Source of the DNA: Cladocopium goreaui
Taxonomy: Eukaryota; Sar; Dinophyceae; Suessiales; Symbiodiniaceae
Length of the DNA stretch: 64,000 nt
Direction: 5' to 3'
NCBI GenBank assembly: GCA_947184155.2
Contig: CAMXCT020002713.1
Location: forward strand, 336,001 to 400,000
Below are positions 42,411 through 51,897 of this stretch, piece by piece. Under the pieces are notes generated by a model. That model had not been told where the DNA came from, searched no databases, and saw nothing but the letters and a program-made list of their open reading frames with translations. Position numbers and translations under genes: made by a program. The first letter of the stretch is position 1. Every line of letters begins with the position of its first letter.

Positions 42411-42447
42411 CTGGTTTTTCTGGCCAAAGACGTGCCAGGGCTACCAG
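42411..42447 (+). ncRNA. covarying leader hairpin, copy 2 of 6
   Basis: Outer stem CTGGT/ACCAG, 2x2 internal loop TT/CT, inner stem TT+CTGGC with GCCAG+GG, loop CAAAGACGT. Confidence 0.85.
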
Positions 42448-42565
42448 CGCCTCTCTCCACCACCCCTCTCTTTCTTTTGCTCTCTCCTCTCCTCTTTTGT
42501 TCTTTGGCTCGTCCTTGCGGTCTGCTCCCTCCCTTTCCCTCTCTTTCTCCTTTTCATTGTCGTGC

Positions 42566-42601
42566 CTGGATTCTCTGACTAAAGACTGTCAGGGCTTCCA
42601 G
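42566..42601 (+). ncRNA. covarying leader hairpin, copy 3 of 6
   Basis: Outer stem CTGGA/TCCAG, 2x2 internal loop TT/CT, inner stem CT+CTGAC with GTCAG+GG, loop TAAAGACT. Confidence 0.85.
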
Positions 42602-42750
42602 CCTCTCTTGTCCTTTCCTTCCCCCCTGATTTCACTTTTGCTCCCTCACTGCTCCCTCACTGCCTCGTGCGCCGCCTCTGCTGTGTTGTCGTACCTTAAT
42701 TTCTTGAGTGTTGGGTGATTTTCGATCCACTTGTCTCCTGTTAAAGGTGC

Positions 42751-42787
42751 TTGAACTGCCTGGCCAAAGACGTGTCAGGTTTTTCAA
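42751..42787 (+). ncRNA. covarying leader hairpin, copy 4 of 6
   Basis: Outer stem TTGAA/TTCAA, 2x2 internal loop CT/TT, inner stem GC+CTGGC with GTCAG+GT (G-T pairs), loop CAAAGACGT. Confidence 0.85.
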
Positions 42788-42920
42788 CACTCGCCCCCTC
42801 CCCCCTTGTTTCTTTGGTTTGTGTTGCTTTTGGCCTTTTCTGGTTGTTGTTTGTTTTGTCGGTCTTGCGTTGGTTTTCCCTTATTTGGTTGATTTCGACT
42901 TTCGAGACTGACTGGAGTGC

Positions 42921-42957
42921 TTGAGTCTTCTGACCAAAGACGTGTCAGGATTCTCAA
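42921..42957 (+). ncRNA. covarying leader hairpin, copy 5 of 6
   Basis: Outer stem TTGAG/CTCAA, 2x2 internal loop TC/TT, inner stem TT+CTGAC with GTCAG+GA, loop CAAAGACGT. It ends 66 bp before the ATG of large gene copy 2 (43024), with a C-rich stretch between. Confidence 0.85.
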
Positions 42958-43023
42958 CACCCCCCACCCTCCCCCTTAATAACTTTTACACCCAATTCTG
43001 CTACACAGGAACTGCACAGTGTG

Positions 43024-45360
43024 ATGTCTCTGATTTCCAGGGAACAAGTTGTGAAGTCCTGGTACGCGAAGAACCCTAACATCAGCTTCTTTGACTTGCT
43101 CTACGCACTTGAACAGCACAAGAGCATTTCTACTGAGTACGGGCTGAATGTATCAATTGAACAGCACTGGCGATTTGGTGACCCCCATAAGAAGACAGCT
43201 GAACCTGATCGCCATGACTACGAAATTGCAATAGTCAACGGGAGCGAAACCTTACCTGGACCTGACTGGCACAAGTTGTACCGATGGTTGGTTAGTCAAA
43301 GCTCTGCTTTCTTGCCTTACCATACGGTATATTTGGTGACGGACAATCGTGATTTGCAGTCGGACGAGGTCAAGTCTGTGCCTGGACTCAGCCATTGGCC
43401 AATGGTCGCTGCTTGGTGGAAAGAACGGTTACGCTATGTCGGTCCATATGGAGAACTCACCACAGTTGTCTTTGTCCACATTTCAGATGACACTGGTCTG
43501 CATAAAGTTCACCCGACATGGCCAGGGACGTACATTCTTGATGCTTGTGTGTTCCTCTTTCCGACCATCAATTTTGCACTGATTGACAGCGATTGTGTGC
43601 CAGTGACCCTCTTTGAGATACAAGAACTTTGGCTAGCGAGCACTGACCCAACCCGCCCAGCTACATCAAGCAAAGCTGCAAAGAGCAAACTGTCAAGCCC
43701 CATTGCGTCATCGCACAAACGTGCGCGCTCTGTGGACACGGGAAGGGACATGCAGCAGCCTGGTCCACCATCGAAGCTATCCAGATCGCATAGTGCGGAC
43801 CATATTGCTGTCCGAACAGCTGATCCACTACGAGCCCCTCCGTTCACCTACGGTGCCAATTTGGCAGACGAAGTTGACTATGGTGATTCGCCAGACCCGA
43901 GTCCCCGCATGTCTCGTCGGGCGACGTCCAGCAGCGATGACTCCTCCCCGGCGGGGTCAACCAAACCTACCCGGAAGGACAAAGCAGCCGTGGATGAAAC
44001 TGCCACTGCGCGTAGGCCCAAAGGAGTCATCCTTGTGAGTGAGGCATTCACTGAAATCAATGCGGGTCTGTTCATCGTACTAGCTTCGGGTCATGAGAGT
44101 CCTGTACCTGTCACTGCCTTGGAGGACTCGGATACGGATCCTGATGAAATAGCCCAAGTTGTTACCAGTGCTTACCATAGACATGTCGAAGCCTACCTTG
44201 CTACTACATATCCACCTGCAGACGTTGAGCAAGCAGTTGCTAGTGGATTACTTGGCTCTCCTCTGCTTGGCACGTCCACCCGTGTTACTGCAGATTGGTG
44301 CCATGCGTGGAGTTTGTTAGGCCAGTGGTCTGGATTAGTCACCTTTCCGGTTCCAGCCTCTGGAGTCTGGCCGCGCCATGGTCATTTACGGAGGATCCTT
44401 GATGGCTACCAAGGCAGACAGCCGAACTTCCATAAATGGGCTCGGCCTGCCTACGAGCAAGGTGCCCTTCCGACCCTTAGCCTGCTGCCAGGTGAGGTCA
44501 GTGTACGAGTGCTACCAGGAGACAAGATGTACCAAGCCATGGCAATCGAGCCACATTATATGCGGCCTGTTATTCTGCATGGGTTTGGCACCAATGCCAA
44601 GAAAAGAATGCCTAGCAGTCTCGGTGACCTCGCCCAATTCGGCTGGTTGCCGCTGGCTGCGGCTTTATTTGGTACACAAGAATGGAAGCCCCAATGGCTG
44701 CATCACAATTTCCTTCCAGTGGTTGGTCTTCGACTGCATGCCAAAGTGCCTCCTCCTCCTCTCTCCCAAGCTCAACTAATCTTGCTGTGTGGACTGTGGC
44801 AACGGAAGGAACAATCGGAACCCTCCTGTACATCGCTGCAGCAAGCAGCTCCTTTAAAGTTTGGTCTTCCGTTACCTTTCAGAGAGATGGCTAAATGGGA
44901 AGTCACTGCTAATGAGCAGGCCATAGATGTTGGAGAAGTATCCAAACAAAACTACATTGGAAGACAACCTGAAGCTGCGCTGCCCGTAGCGCTCCAAGGC
45001 TCTGCCGAGTGGGCCTCCTGGGTCCTTTCCCTCTCAGAAGTCTGGCAAGATGACGCCCCAATGCAAGACCGACCCCTGGAAGTGCATTGCAGTGGATTAG
45101 GGGGTGGCCTACTTAATGGCGAACACGACTATGATATTTTCCTGCAAAATCTTGCGCAAACAAAGGTGTATGGCCCATCGCTTGCGATGACAGATGATTG
45201 GGAAGCACATGTCACCCAATTGGGCCTCACCAAAACAGTGCATGAATATGCGGTATACCAGCTACTCTCCACTGCAGAAGGATGGGTAGGGGGATGGGGT
45301 CCCCAATACCATGTCCTTAACAGGGGGAGGTGGACCCGAGAGGGTCCGGGGGGACGTTAA
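43024..45360 (+). CDS. large gene copy 2, part 1: GT8-like domain and start of hydrolase region
   Basis: From the ATG at 43024 the GT8-like domain shows VYLVTDNR, the DSD metal motif (NFALIDSDCVP, Asp188), FTEINAGLFIV (Asn346) and ILHGFGTNAKK (His519). The last matches the GT8 H-x-x-G-x-K idea loosely. A Ser/Pro-rich insert of about 100 residues separates DSD from NAG. Further shared blocks with copy 1 are WPRHG, WARP-x2-EQGAL and VHCSGLGGGLL. Homology to copy 1 stops near 45285 (after LLSTAEGW). The remaining about 25 codons to the stop at 45360 belong to inserted sequence. Protein identity to copy 1 is low (roughly a third by eye), so the two genes are old paralogues. Confidence 0.8.
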   Translation: MSLISREQVVKSWYAKNPNISFFDLLYALEQHKSISTEYGLNVSIEQHWRFGDPHKKTAEPDRHDYEIAIVNGSETLPGPDWHKLYRWLVSQSSAFLPYHTVYLVTDNRDLQSDEVKSVPGLSHWPMVAAWWKERLRYVGPYGELTTVVFVHISDDTGLHKVHPTWPGTYILDACVFLFPTINFALIDSDCVPVTLFEIQELWLASTDPTRPATSSKAAKSKLSSPIASSHKRARSVDTGRDMQQPGPPSKLSRSHSADHIAVRTADPLRAPPFTYGANLADEVDYGDSPDPSPRMSRRATSSSDDSSPAGSTKPTRKDKAAVDETATARRPKGVILVSEAFTEINAGLFIVLASGHESPVPVTALEDSDTDPDEIAQVVTSAYHRHVEAYLATTYPPADVEQAVASGLLGSPLLGTSTRVTADWCHAWSLLGQWSGLVTFPVPASGVWPRHGHLRRILDGYQGRQPNFHKWARPAYEQGALPTLSLLPGEVSVRVLPGDKMYQAMAIEPHYMRPVILHGFGTNAKKRMPSSLGDLAQFGWLPLAAALFGTQEWKPQWLHHNFLPVVGLRLHAKVPPPPLSQAQLILLCGLWQRKEQSEPSCTSLQQAAPLKFGLPLPFREMAKWEVTANEQAIDVGEVSKQNYIGRQPEAALPVALQGSAEWASWVLSLSEVWQDDAPMQDRPLEVHCSGLGGGLLNGEHDYDIFLQNLAQTKVYGPSLAMTDDWEAHVTQLGLTKTVHEYAVYQLLSTAEGWVGGWGPQYHVLNRGRWTREGPGGR

Positions 45361-46385
45361 ACTGGTGTATAGCGCTGGGGAGTTGCTGAAGGCCCCCGTC
45401 CCTAACGAACCGTGAATTAACACGGTACCTTGGTACCCCCTAGTCGGCGTGTGTTGACATGTTGGGTTGCTCCTCATGTCACACCCTCGTTTGTGTTTGC
45501 GCACATCCTTGGGTGATCGTGCGGTATCTCGGGGTTCTCCCGGACCGATCGGTACACACGTGGTACGGGACCGACGGGTCTCACCTTACCTTGTGTCTAG
45601 GGTAGCAACACCCAATGATGACACGGGGGAACAGGCAAGGTCGGTGAACCTCTTAGAGACTTGGGGACTTGTCTCGAGGAGGGGTCAACGGGGCAACCCG
45701 TTGGCTAACGGTCAATATTCACCGTTGGGTAGCTAAGCTCGCGGTGGACAAGACCGTCGGTTCCTCCCTAACAGTGTTAGGGGCCTGTCGCAAGACAGGT
45801 GTATCCCCCTGGGATACATGGGATCGCTAACGACTGGGTCACCGACCGGTTCACTCTCATCCTTCGGGGAGAGTGGGCTCAATGTACAGTCTGGCCACAG
45901 TAAGGACCTTGTTTTTGGCTCTAAGGTCCGAGCTGTGCTCCATAGGGACTGGGGTCACTGAAAAGGTGACTAAGACTTTCCACTCCTTTCTTGGATCGTC
46001 TTCTCCGGTAGCAGCTGGAGTCCGGGAACCTATGGGGGCATCATGCGTTGGCTTTACTTGGGTGTGGTGGTGATCATCTTGTGTGGTGACTTTTGGTTTC
46101 TGTGTTCCACGTCCCTTGAGGAGTGATCATCTTGGGTGAAATGAATGGTCTCCGTGTCCGCACGGTTTCCACGTCACTCGGTGAGTGGATCTCCTCGGGA
46201 AATGAATGGTCACAGTCTCCTTGTCACCCGGTGAGTGGATCCACCTGTCCTGGGTTGGCCATCGGCGCATGGTGTGGAAAGGGTACCGCCCCTGGGTGCG
46301 CCTGGTGCTTGCGGGGGGCCATGCTTCTGCGTGGTTTTCGCCTTTTTGGCGTGGCCCTGCACCGGGAGCCCAAAGGTACCAAGCG
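45286..46385 (+). other. insertion with RNA-like structure inside large gene copy 2
   Basis: Copy 1 has no counterpart to this about 1.1-kb stretch. It contains a dense series of stem-loops. Three have GNRA loops: GGACCC-GAGA (45332-45347), CAACGGG-GCAA (45686-45703) and CCTGTC-GCAA (45784-45799). One has a UUCG core (45852-45875). Others are at 45409-45426, 45707-45726, 45801-45817 and 45904-45929. The right part (46100-46250) holds two copies of a GTGAGTGGATC/AAATGAATGGTC repeat. A pyrimidine-rich CTCCCTGAACAG lies at the right edge. It could be an intron, a structured-RNA mobile element, or both. No group I or II core was found by eye. Confidence 0.6.
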
Positions 46386-47188
46386 GGACAGCTTGGCGAG
46401 ATTTCCTCCCTGAACAGTTCTCCGATCAACAACTGCTGCTCACGAGAGCGATTCGCCTCATTGAGGCTGCGAATATCCGGCCAGCCCATGCCAGGCCACC
46501 ACACCCGACATGGTCAACAGCAATTATGCAGATCTTTCGTTGCTACCATCCGCAAGGGAAACATCTATTTCTGAAGTCGTGTTTTCCACACTTAGTCACG
46601 ACAGCGGATACAGGAGGTGTCAGGGACATCAACGTTTATGGATTCTCGGCAGGGTCCTATACGGGCCTTGCAGTCCACGAGATCCTGAGTGAATTCGCTG
46701 CGTTCCCTGGCCTCACCAAAGTTGCTGCGATCGCGACGCCGCCAGAGATGATGCGACTTGCCACGGGCGAACGCAGAGTCACACTGGTGCATTGTCTGGA
46801 AGACCGGCTATGTGTGTGGAAACCTGACCCCCTGACAGAATTCAATTATCAGGTTGTTCTTATAGAAGGGCACCCCACATGGAGTGGGCGTGCCAAACAC
46901 TCCTATGGCCACTTGCTCTTCATTGACCTTGATGAAGGAGTCCATGAAATCCAAAGATTGCAAATCACCACCCCTCAAGTCATTCCACATGGAGTACGGT
47001 GCGAGGGATTGCTGCGTGTACTTTCATGGGTTAGCTTTGACCTTCCTGAACACCTCAAGACGACTCTAAGTGCTCTGTTAGTAGCAGCGGGAGAGGGGAA
47101 CACTGAGCTACAAACAGTACCCATTGTCGGACGGGACATTCGGGATGGTCAGCCTGATACGGAAGCTGAACTACAAGCATTGCGATGA
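46385..47188 (+). CDS. large gene copy 2, part 2: alpha/beta-hydrolase-like domain
   Basis: Homology to copy 1 resumes around WRDFLPEQFSDQQLLL. The frame is open further left (to 46235), but that part is inserted DNA. The nucleophile elbow is YGFSAGSYTG (Ser codon 46646-46648). The acid is in LEDRLCVW and the His in AKHSYGH, the same three positions as copy 1. The stop (TGA, 47186-47188) overlaps the next ATG as ATGA. Copy 1 has no break here, so either a one-base change split the gene or termination-reinitiation is used. Confidence 0.7.
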   Translation, partial: GTAWRDFLPEQFSDQQLLLTRAIRLIEAANIRPAHARPPHPTWSTAIMQIFRCYHPQGKHLFLKSCFPHLVTTADTGGVRDINVYGFSAGSYTGLAVHEILSEFAAFPGLTKVAAIATPPEMMRLATGERRVTLVHCLEDRLCVWKPDPLTEFNYQVVLIEGHPTWSGRAKHSYGHLLFIDLDEGVHEIQRLQITTPQVIPHGVRCEGLLRVLSWVSFDLPEHLKTTLSALLVAAGEGNTELQTVPIVGRDIRDGQPDTEAELQALR

Positions 47189-50166
47189 TTCCTACACCGG
47201 GAGGATCCCATGATGAGGGAGGGTTGCTGGTTCGCAACTTACTGGCGGAATTCCTGCGTGGTTTTTCATTACGTACCCTCATCTTCCTACTGGACATGGT
47301 GCTTCCGCAACTAGACGCTTATCATGCGGGACGGCAGCTCCAACATCTCCAGCCCTGGGTTAGTGTAGAACTAGCTCAGCAGAAGAAGCGAGGACAAACG
47401 GGAACACGGTTACAGGTTACCTACCAATATGAGGCGTATGCTGGCTTTCATGTCATTCACCTACATACTGACGGTGCCCCGCTCCTGCTCTTTAGTGCAC
47501 CTTCGGAAGTTCCAACGACCTCGCCGCGTGCTCTCTGTGAAGCTGGGAATCTAGGCAACTTGGAAGCCAACGTGATGGCGGGCAGAGCACTACTGGGAGT
47601 ACTCCAGTTGCCAGACACTCAGCAGCGGTGTGTCATATTACTGGTACATGAAAAGGTGATGCCTAGCGGAACCAGCAAGAACCCTGCTCAGCGAGCGCTC
47701 AAGCGCATTGCCCCGAAGTTGCTGGAGCTTGTTATCGTCTCGCTACCCATTGCTCGGACCTTTTGTGGGCGACTTTTGGACCAGTATCTCAAAACAATGA
47801 GTTACTTTGATCCTGCACAGGACTGGCCGAAACCCATCGAAGACCACGTGTCCATGGCCGTAGTGTGGGAGGAGCTAGCCTTTCTGGGAGACACACGCAG
47901 CCGCCATGAACTCTTAGTGTTTGCACAAGCTAACCAGTCGCGCCTACCATTGGCAATGGGCATCGTGCAGCCGCATATACCTGTTCGCCGTATGGCCAGC
48001 GAGCGCAAAACGCAGCTGACTGATGCATTAGTCAGAATCTTGAGCCGGTTTTTGACACCAGCCACGATCTCGATGGATGGGGCCCATGACAGTTATTACC
48101 GTGAGCATCTACTTCCTCTAGCAGCCCACGGTGATGGACATATCTTGACTGTCTCAATTGCACTGTTGCTGGCCATTTTGACAGGAAGATCTGACTTATG
48201 TATTGCAGGGGTCTTTGGTGCTGGCAAAACGCGGTCCCTTGCGGTCTTGCTCATTGCCCTGAGCTGCGAACTCAAGGACTTTATTGCGATCATCTATACG
48301 AAAGAAAATGTAGCTGCCAAAGCACTTGCGGATCAGTTAAGTGACCTCGCGCCCCCCACAATCCGGAACTTTGGTAGGCTAATTGGTCGCATGGAGGAAG
48401 GCAAAGGAGACGCATATGCCTCCAAAATTGATGTCCGATGCAGTGACCGCAATAGAATCATCGCTCACAAGAATGTACTCATTGCAACAGGTGGCTCAGC
48501 CACGGCGGAAATGGCGATGCGCTATTCCACTTTTGGCCATTGGATCTCTCGCACCTGGCTTGCTTTCATGGACGAAAGTCAACAGTATGGCAATTACCAT
48601 GAAATTGCAGCTCTCGCTGCCATTCAACAACCAACCCTTACAGTCTTCATTGGAGATCACAGGCAAACACCAGGAGGGCTGTCCAAAGGCCGAGCAGCGG
48701 CTGTCAATCGACGCAAACTGTTGCAACGGCCGTTAGGGCTCCGAGCGCTTGAGAAGCCAGGAGACTATCTTCCGCCGGCACGAATGGCAGCCCTTGTAGC
48801 TCAACTTTGGCCTGATGCGAGCCAAGATCCGGAGTCAGATCTCTTTAAACTGCTGAGACTTGCAAATAAGCCGCATAGTGGCCCATGGACATCCACTCCG
48901 CAAGACTATGAGCTGCCTGTCGCCCTAAGGCGGGTGCTCCACTGCCGAATCTCGTGTCAGTTGGATGCACATAGCAGCCTCATTGCAGCAGCTCTAGCAG
49001 TCCTGCTGATTGCCACAGCACCAGAGGAGTTTGGAGTACCTGAGTGTACCACAACCCTTGAAGCAGCCGGGCTATGTGGTCCTCATCGATGGGGTATCAT
49101 TCTCCCTAACAGCTCACGGGTCTCAATGCTGACGTACCAAGCGATCGTTGCAGTTCGTTATCCTGAATTAGTCCTTCACGAGCCCAATCACATCTACATT
49201 GGACACTTCGTGCCACATGAGGCCACTGTGGCACAAGGAGGTTTCCGTACAGTACTGTGGAATGCACCCAAAGATCTAAGAGCAGCTGTTGAAGATGTGG
49301 TTGCCTTCTGCACCTACCTGAAGAATTATTATCGCAACTTGCAACAGGGAGCAACCTCGCAGCTGCTTGTCTTATGCAACCGTACAGCGGTGCACAACTT
49401 GCTGCTCCAGCATGGCTTTCAGTCCGCGTGGTATGGCGGGCTGAGAGTTTCCACCACTTCCTCTGCTGCAGGGGCGACAGCACGCATTGCGGTCATTGTT
49501 CAAACAGGTGTCGGGTTTCTAAGTGGAGGACGTAGGGATGCAACAGCAGACGAGCGTGAGGACTGCTATGGAAGAGCAACTGTAGCGCTGACAAGAGGCA
49601 TTGAACATACCTATATTGTCTCGCCTCTCGATATGGCAGGCATGATTGGCATGGCTCAGACAATAGGAGTGTACCATTATGGATACTTCACGCTGAAAGG
49701 CCGAGACATTCAGTACCATGGCCCTACAACCTACCCCAGCGACAAAAGTGCCATACTGGACTGGGGATTAAAGGCACCTTTCATTCCCCAAGATAAACCC
49801 CCCCTTGCTATTGCCATGATAGTGACCACTAATGGAACACGAGCGTGGCGGCGATATCGGTTGGTTGTGGCATGCAGAGACAAACTACGTCTTCCCCCTG
49901 ATGTCCTCGCAGCGCTAGAGTCCCGCACACGTGACCATGTGCTGACGGCCAGCGGGTTTTTCCCCTGCTCGATTGATCGTGAATACTTGTATGGTTACGC
50001 TGCTGATGGTTACAGATCTCCCCTCTGGCTATGTGCAGCCTATAATGGGTCCCCAGCACTTGTTCATCGACATAGAGGCCACAAAGTCTTCTTTCACGTG
50101 GGTATACAGGATCGACAACTTGTCGTAATCCCGGGTATCCATTACTTCGATGCCCATCGGTTGTAG
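47185..50166 (+). CDS. large gene copy 2, part 3: UPF1-like SF1 helicase
   Basis: About 990 residues. A helical linker leads to Walker A VFGAGKTRS (48214-48240). Then come LIATGGSAT, Walker B FMDESQQYG (about 48568), motif III IGDHRQTPGG (about 48652), a SRVSMLTYQAIVAVRYP segment (motif IV/V region) and motif VI DCYGRATVALTRG (about 49561). Motif III and VI are close to the UPF1/NAM7 group (GDHRQLPP and NVALTRA). Conserved tail blocks YAADG and VIPGIHYFDAHRL match copy 1. The frame ends at a TAG (50164-50166), but homology and the same frame continue beyond it. Confidence 0.8.
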   Translation: MIPTPGGSHDEGGLLVRNLLAEFLRGFSLRTLIFLLDMVLPQLDAYHAGRQLQHLQPWVSVELAQQKKRGQTGTRLQVTYQYEAYAGFHVIHLHTDGAPLLLFSAPSEVPTTSPRALCEAGNLGNLEANVMAGRALLGVLQLPDTQQRCVILLVHEKVMPSGTSKNPAQRALKRIAPKLLELVIVSLPIARTFCGRLLDQYLKTMSYFDPAQDWPKPIEDHVSMAVVWEELAFLGDTRSRHELLVFAQANQSRLPLAMGIVQPHIPVRRMASERKTQLTDALVRILSRFLTPATISMDGAHDSYYREHLLPLAAHGDGHILTVSIALLLAILTGRSDLCIAGVFGAGKTRSLAVLLIALSCELKDFIAIIYTKENVAAKALADQLSDLAPPTIRNFGRLIGRMEEGKGDAYASKIDVRCSDRNRIIAHKNVLIATGGSATAEMAMRYSTFGHWISRTWLAFMDESQQYGNYHEIAALAAIQQPTLTVFIGDHRQTPGGLSKGRAAAVNRRKLLQRPLGLRALEKPGDYLPPARMAALVAQLWPDASQDPESDLFKLLRLANKPHSGPWTSTPQDYELPVALRRVLHCRISCQLDAHSSLIAAALAVLLIATAPEEFGVPECTTTLEAAGLCGPHRWGIILPNSSRVSMLTYQAIVAVRYPELVLHEPNHIYIGHFVPHEATVAQGGFRTVLWNAPKDLRAAVEDVVAFCTYLKNYYRNLQQGATSQLLVLCNRTAVHNLLLQHGFQSAWYGGLRVSTTSSAAGATARIAVIVQTGVGFLSGGRRDATADEREDCYGRATVALTRGIEHTYIVSPLDMAGMIGMAQTIGVYHYGYFTLKGRDIQYHGPTTYPSDKSAILDWGLKAPFIPQDKPPLAIAMIVTTNGTRAWRRYRLVVACRDKLRLPPDVLAALESRTRDHVLTASGFFPCSIDREYLYGYAADGYRSPLWLCAAYNGSPALVHRHRGHKVFFHVGIQDRQLVVIPGIHYFDAHRL

Positions 50167-51693
50167 CCGGACCTTTTGGCCACATTGGATCGCCAATTTG
50201 ATCCAGGGTCTATGAAACTCGCAAGCCCTGAGGGTGCAGGAGACACAGTGAATGACCCCTCCTCGGATGAGGAAGCAGCCTCTACCGATGACGAAAGTGA
50301 TCCAGAAGACCCTACAGTTGCGTGGTGCCCACCCATACCTGATGCAGCTGAAGATCCCTCTGAAGACGAGATCGCGAGTGCAGCTGACCAGCTAGCAATT
50401 CTGATTACTAATGTCCAACCTAACGGAAACCCTTTTTGCATACCCGAAAACCTTGGAATTCTCCCGCCGCTGTGGCTACAGGCGAGATTGACGTTGTCTT
50501 TGACTGCCATCCAAGAAAAGTTTGCGCGCATCTTGCTGAGTGTGGCCTGTGAACTGTGGTTGCGCGGGCAAATTGCCAGTGTGGAGGATGTCCTCCAGCA
50601 GACGGCAAGAGCTCTCACAATTCGACTGGCAGAGAAGCTCGCCCAGGCGATGAGCTCGCTGATGAGATTGGCTGAATCCATGGTGACTCCAGAAACTGAA
50701 TGCCTGTTGTATGCCACTTACTGGTTTCGGCCCATCCTGTCTGAACTCATTGGCTCGGCCCGAGAGAGCTCTGAGGTGAATCGAAGTCGAGCGCCGAGTG
50801 GCCCAGTTAAAGTCTTGGTCACAGATCGGCCGCATCGACGCACTACTGGGTTAGTGGACCTTACGAGTGGTGCCTCTGCCCTACTGGCATGGTTCCCGGC
50901 TAGCTGGGCCAGCAAAATTGCTCCCAAACTTCTCGAGAATGCTCCTGAGAATGCGCAGAAACCACAAGAAATCAACATCACGTGCCCGAAACGTTCCTGT
51001 GACGAGACTCCAGTGGAGGGAACAAAGCAGCTACTCCAGGCAGTTAAATTTGCTGCCAAAAACATGCCTGGTTTTCGCCTTGGATTGGATGAAGACTTTC
51101 AAATGGCTGGATGTTTCCAGGAGCTCATCCATGGATATACCACAGGGCTCGTTGAACCATACATGATGCGAGGTCTCCAACCGTTGGGACCGAATCGCAC
51201 TACTCTGGAAGTGATCATACCCTCTCAAGTAGGGCTTACACCTGAAAAGTGGAAAGAAACAGCCACACTGTGCCCACTTGATTGGCCTTCCAACTACAGT
51301 CTGTTGCGATTGTGGCATACCAATGGAAGCCTTCATCAAACGGAAGCGCGACTCAGGAATCAACTGTCACACAGCCATATGTTTGCTGAGTGGACAGTGC
51401 ATCTCCACAGATTTGCAGAGCGAGTTTTATTCCAGCAACCTGCAGTTTATGTAGCGGGACATGCCTTGCAAACCAACCTGCGGGAACGAAACTTCCCGGA
51501 CAGGAAAGTCCGCAAGAGAGTCTCTCCTGAAGATCTGGACGAACATCAAAGGGCGATCCGAGCGCTTCACCAGCGTGCTATTGCTCAGCAAGGAGTGAAC
51601 CCAGTTTCGTTTGGACTCACCAACGAATGGAACGACACTATCACATCGGATAAAAAGCATTATTTGGAACACTTCACGAGAGGTATGACATGA
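50167..51693 (+). CDS. large gene copy 2, part 4: C-terminal region after an in-frame TAG
   Basis: The codons directly after the TAG at 50164 stay open to 51693 in the same frame. They align with the C-terminal third of copy 1 (for instance CPLDWPSNYSLLRLW with MPVGWPLHIDGAVRQ, and the following SLHQTEARL with SLQELDDML). The region is acidic at first, then helical, and unrecognised. No ATG lies close to the TAG (first one at 50212). The product is therefore either a readthrough extension, a separate protein, or the dead 3' part of a decayed gene. Confidence 0.65.
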   Translation, partial: PDLLATLDRQFDPGSMKLASPEGAGDTVNDPSSDEEAASTDDESDPEDPTVAWCPPIPDAAEDPSEDEIASAADQLAILITNVQPNGNPFCIPENLGILPPLWLQARLTLSLTAIQEKFARILLSVACELWLRGQIASVEDVLQQTARALTIRLAEKLAQAMSSLMRLAESMVTPETECLLYATYWFRPILSELIGSARESSEVNRSRAPSGPVKVLVTDRPHRRTTGLVDLTSGASALLAWFPASWASKIAPKLLENAPENAQKPQEINITCPKRSCDETPVEGTKQLLQAVKFAAKNMPGFRLGLDEDFQMAGCFQELIHGYTTGLVEPYMMRGLQPLGPNRTTLEVIIPSQVGLTPEKWKETATLCPLDWPSNYSLLRLWHTNGSLHQTEARLRNQLSHSHMFAEWTVHLHRFAERVLFQQPAVYVAGHALQTNLRERNFPDRKVRKRVSPEDLDEHQRAIRALHQRAIAQQGVNPVSFGLTNEWNDTITSDKKHYLEHFTRGMT

Positions 51694-51897
51694 TCCCCAG
51701 CTCACCCCTGCTCGCACCACTTATACCCTTTCTGTGTCCACCCCTTCCCCCCCTTCCTCTTTTGTCTCATTTCGGTTTCACTCCCCATTGCTCCCTCACA
51801 CAGTATTCGGCCTTTGTTTCATCAACAATGGTGGTGGGAGTTGACCTAAATCTCTATTTGGTCCCGTCGTCATGTCTACTTAAGGTTACTGTCCATA

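Noticed and set aside
45286..46385. Group I or group II intron identity for the insertion in copy 2.
   Set aside because: No conserved P7/R-S core, no GUGYG start and no domain V were found by eye. Only a generic structured-RNA statement is kept.
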